From Prolixibacteraceae bacterium (GTDB taxonomy: Bacteria > Bacteroidota > Bacteroidia > Bacteroidales > Prolixibacteraceae): a stretch of DNA of 7,029 nucleotides. How positions within the stretch are numbered: position 1 is the stretch's first letter; each line of letters starts with the position of its first letter. Below are positions 5,470-7,029 of the stretch, piece by piece. The notes under the pieces are model-generated. The model searched no databases and had not been told where the DNA came from. It worked only from the letters and a program-made list of their open reading frames with translations. Both the position numbers and the translations under genes were made by a program. Where the stretch lies: the NCBI GenBank assembly GCA_009782655.1, contig WRIQ01000056.1, forward strand, positions 1-7,029. The letters are read 5' to 3'.

Positions 5470-6102
5470 ATGATGAAAAACAAAATAATATTTTAGACTG
5501 TCGATGCGCAGGTTGATTTTGTGGAGCCTTACGGGAAATTGTATGTTCCCGACGCCGACTCGCTGAAACCGGTCTGGAGAGAAATTACCGTTTTTGCCGC
5601 AAAAACAATATCAAAGTGGTTAACGCGGCTGATTATCACTTTATTGATCGCGCCGAAATAGACCAACATCTCAACATGATTTTCTCCTTTCTGCTCCATT
5701 GACTTGCCGGCACGCAGGGCGCCGACTATGTGGCAAAAACGAATCCCGACAATTCGCTGATTTTCAACTGTACCGAAGACTGCGACGTGAACGGCATGGG
5801 AAAAAATCGCGGAAAGATACAATATTGTTATCAGGAAAGAGGCTTTTGATATTTTTACAGGCAACAAAATAACCCGCTCCATTGTGGAAATACTGAATCC
5901 CGAAACGGTTGTGGTTTACGGCGTTACAGCCAGTTTTTGTGCGGATTTCGTTGTTGAAAGGCTGACGGCGTTGATTCCCGTTATTTATGTTGTTTCCGAC
6001 GCCATTAATGAATTGCCTGCTATTCCTCCGTCCTTCGAAAAATGGGGAAAAGTAGGTGTAAAATATATCCCGCACAACGAGACACAGGAGCTACATTTTT
6101 AA
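5470..6102 (+). pseudogene. Decayed cysteine hydrolase (isochorismatase/nicotinamidase-like)
   Basis: Pieces of one protein of about 210 residues can be followed through two frames. The first piece begins MMKNKIIF, meets a TAG at 5494 where the family usually has Trp, then reads TVDAQVDFVEPYGKLYVP. A lost base in the A-run at 5601-5605 shifts the frame to NIKVVNAADYHF. A TGA at 5700 sits where the family's FPPHC motif has its cysteine (here FLLH-stop-LAGT). A shift near 5790-5800 restores the first frame, reading WEKIAERYNIVIRKEAFDIF, then VVVYGVTASFCADFVVERL, and ending at 6102. The presumed triad survives: Asp in QVDF, Lys in IRKEAF, Cys in SFCADF. The family hydrolyses amides or vinyl ethers through a cysteine nucleophile; the original substrate is unknown. 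The proline-to-leucine changes and TGG-to-TAG look like genuine decay rather than sequencing error alone. An open frame from 5884 to 6102 is only the tail of this gene. Confidence 0.85.
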
Positions 6103-6260
6103 TTATCAATTTATTACCATTTCCCCGTTTTCATCGCCATGCAAAAAATAAAATAAAAATTGCACAGGCTTTTTCATGAACACAATCTCCAAAAAGATGC
6201 TACACAAACAATTCCGATCTGTCCTGATTTCTGGGAAAATTCAAAAATTTTGATTTATAA

Positions 6261-6292
6261 TTTGGTTTATATTATAAACTTGTTTATTTTTG
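6261..6292 (+). promoter_or_regulatory. Consensus Bacteroidota promoter of the membrane protein/regulator pair
   Basis: TTTG at 6261-6264, exactly 20 bases, then TATTTTTG at 6285-6292: both elements match the -33/-7 consensus. Transcription would start near 6297-6300, giving a leader of about 40 bases before the ATG at 6339. Confidence 0.7.
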
Positions 6293-6338
6293 CACTGTCT
6301 TAATAAAAATAGTATTCAAATTTTAGAAATTTACAAAG

Positions 6339-6950
6339 ATGGACACAAACTTTAATCACGAGCAAAGCCTGACGCTCATCAACGAGATGATCCTTCGGGC
6401 GCAAAACAATGTCAACAAAGGAAAGGCTTATTCCTTTATTATTTTAGGCTATGTATTAGCGGCAAGCGCCATGGCCATCTATGTGTTATTACACACGCTA
6501 AGCAATCCTAATCAAAGTTTTTGGGTATGGTTGGTAATGCTACCCGCTTTGGTTGTCATGAATTTTGTCGAACGCCGTGTGAATGGCGCAAAATTAGTTA
6601 AAACGCATATTGAAAAGATTGGCGAGATGGTATGGGCAGGATTTGGCATCAGTTGTTTTGTGTTTATAGCGGTTGTTTTTACAATTGCTTTCAGACTCGA
6701 CACAAACGCTGTCTTTCTGTTATGCACACCGGTAATTTTAACATTTGTAGGAATGGGACAATTTATCACTGCCTGTGTGTTCCGTAACAAAATGTGGTAT
6801 TCGGTTGCTGCCGTTTATTGGATCGGAGCGCTTGCATGCACATTCTTGAATGGAGACATGCACATGATTGTCTTTGCTGTGTGTATGTTGCTCGGATATG
6901 TAGTTCCCGGACATATATTACTTCATAAAGCAAAGAAAAGCCATGTTTGA
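6339..6950 (+). CDS. Six-helix integral membrane protein of unknown function
   Basis: A complete 203-residue inner-membrane protein. After a polar start (HEQSLTLINEMILRAQNNVNKG) six hydrophobic segments can be read at about residues 31-54, 61-77, 98-118, 123-148, 152-170 and 174-196, with a short basic tail (HKAKKSHV). The opening LINEMI..A..N..KGKAYSF..GY pattern matches a common Bacteroidota group of uncharacterised membrane proteins that I know as neighbours of small winged-helix regulators; that neighbour is present here with an 8-base overlap. No catalytic or metal-binding motif is evident. Likely roles, by inference only, are membrane or stress sensing, or a target controlled by the adjoining regulator. 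No Shine-Dalgarno sequence precedes the ATG; the AT-rich leader is normal for the phylum. Stop TGA lies inside the next gene. Confidence 0.85.
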   Translation: MDTNFNHEQSLTLINEMILRAQNNVNKGKAYSFIILGYVLAASAMAIYVLLHTLSNPNQSFWVWLVMLPALVVMNFVERRVNGAKLVKTHIEKIGEMVWAGFGISCFVFIAVVFTIAFRLDTNAVFLLCTPVILTFVGMGQFITACVFRNKMWYSVAAVYWIGALACTFLNGDMHMIVFAVCMLLGYVVPGHILLHKAKKSHV

Positions 6951-7029
6951 AGAACTCGATCCTTTGTTACATTCGCAGTTGCGGCTGGCAGTCATGTCAA
7001 TACTCCTCAGCGTAGACGAGGCCGATTTC
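6943..7029 (+). CDS. Winged-helix transcriptional regulator (partial, N-terminus)
   Basis: The first 29 residues are visible before the right edge (MFEELDPLLHSQLRLAVMSI...). LDPLLHSQLRLAVMSILLSVDEADF is the typical opening of short Bacteroidota regulators with a winged-helix DNA-binding domain of the HTH_34 (PF13601, MarR/ArsR-like) type, usually around 100 residues. The recognition helix and wing lie outside the window. The start ATG overlaps the end of the membrane protein gene by 8 bases, implying co-transcription and perhaps coupled translation. It probably regulates its own operon, but no operator is identifiable. Confidence 0.75.
   Translation, partial: MFEELDPLLHSQLRLAVMSILLSVDEADF

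Noticed and set aside
5346..5483. Longer N-terminus for PorV from the ATG at 5483
   Set aside because: The extension carries the -7 element and the promoter palindrome, and places 46 residues before a normal signal peptide.
5529..6075. Minus-strand open frames of 103 and 117 codons opposite the cysteine hydrolase remnant
   Set aside because: The plus strand reads as a recognisable family across the whole stretch despite its lesions. The minus-strand products look like low-complexity shadows.

Overview
The window looks like chromosomal DNA of a member of the Bacteroidota, most likely the Bacteroidales. The pointers are: a type IX secretion gene (porV) translationally coupled to ispF, an order I recall from Porphyromonas-type genomes; a secreted GH127 family glycosidase; a membrane protein/winged-helix regulator pair typical of the phylum; several promoters with the Bacteroidota -7 element TAnnTTTG (two of them with a well-spaced -33 element); and starts without a clear Shine-Dalgarno sequence. 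There is no transposase, phage gene, tRNA or CRISPR array.

Layout from left to right. At 2-397 (+) lies the C-terminal end of a polyprenyl-phosphate sugar-phosphate transferase, which starts surface glycan assembly. At 484-2982 (+) is a large exported GH127 family enzyme with its own promoter and an extra C-terminal beta-sandwich-like module. At 2983-3681 there is a 700-base stretch with no convincing protein gene. Read on the minus strand it has a near-ideal promoter (3560-3591), about 550 bases rich in stems, GNRA loops and a possible pseudoknot, and then a perfect 9-bp hairpin followed by a T-rich tract. I call this a candidate large structured non-coding RNA. It is the most interesting part of the window, and I do not recognise it as tmRNA, RNase P RNA, 6S RNA or SRP RNA.

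At 3682-5345 (-) is a two-gene operon, porV-ispF, whose members share ATGA. PorV is an outer-membrane barrel of the type IX secretion attachment complex; IspF is an enzyme of the MEP isoprenoid pathway. Diverging from porV at 5470-6102 (+) is a decayed cysteine hydrolase (isochorismatase/nicotinamidase-like) with two in-frame stops and two frameshifts, though the presumed catalytic residues remain. At 6339-6950 (+) is a six-helix membrane protein with its own good promoter, overlapping by 8 bases the start of a winged-helix regulator that runs off the right edge.

The genes do not form one pathway. The window is a set of short, separate transcription units of ordinary housekeeping and surface-biology genes. 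The unexplained elements are the structured minus-strand region and the fresh pseudogene.
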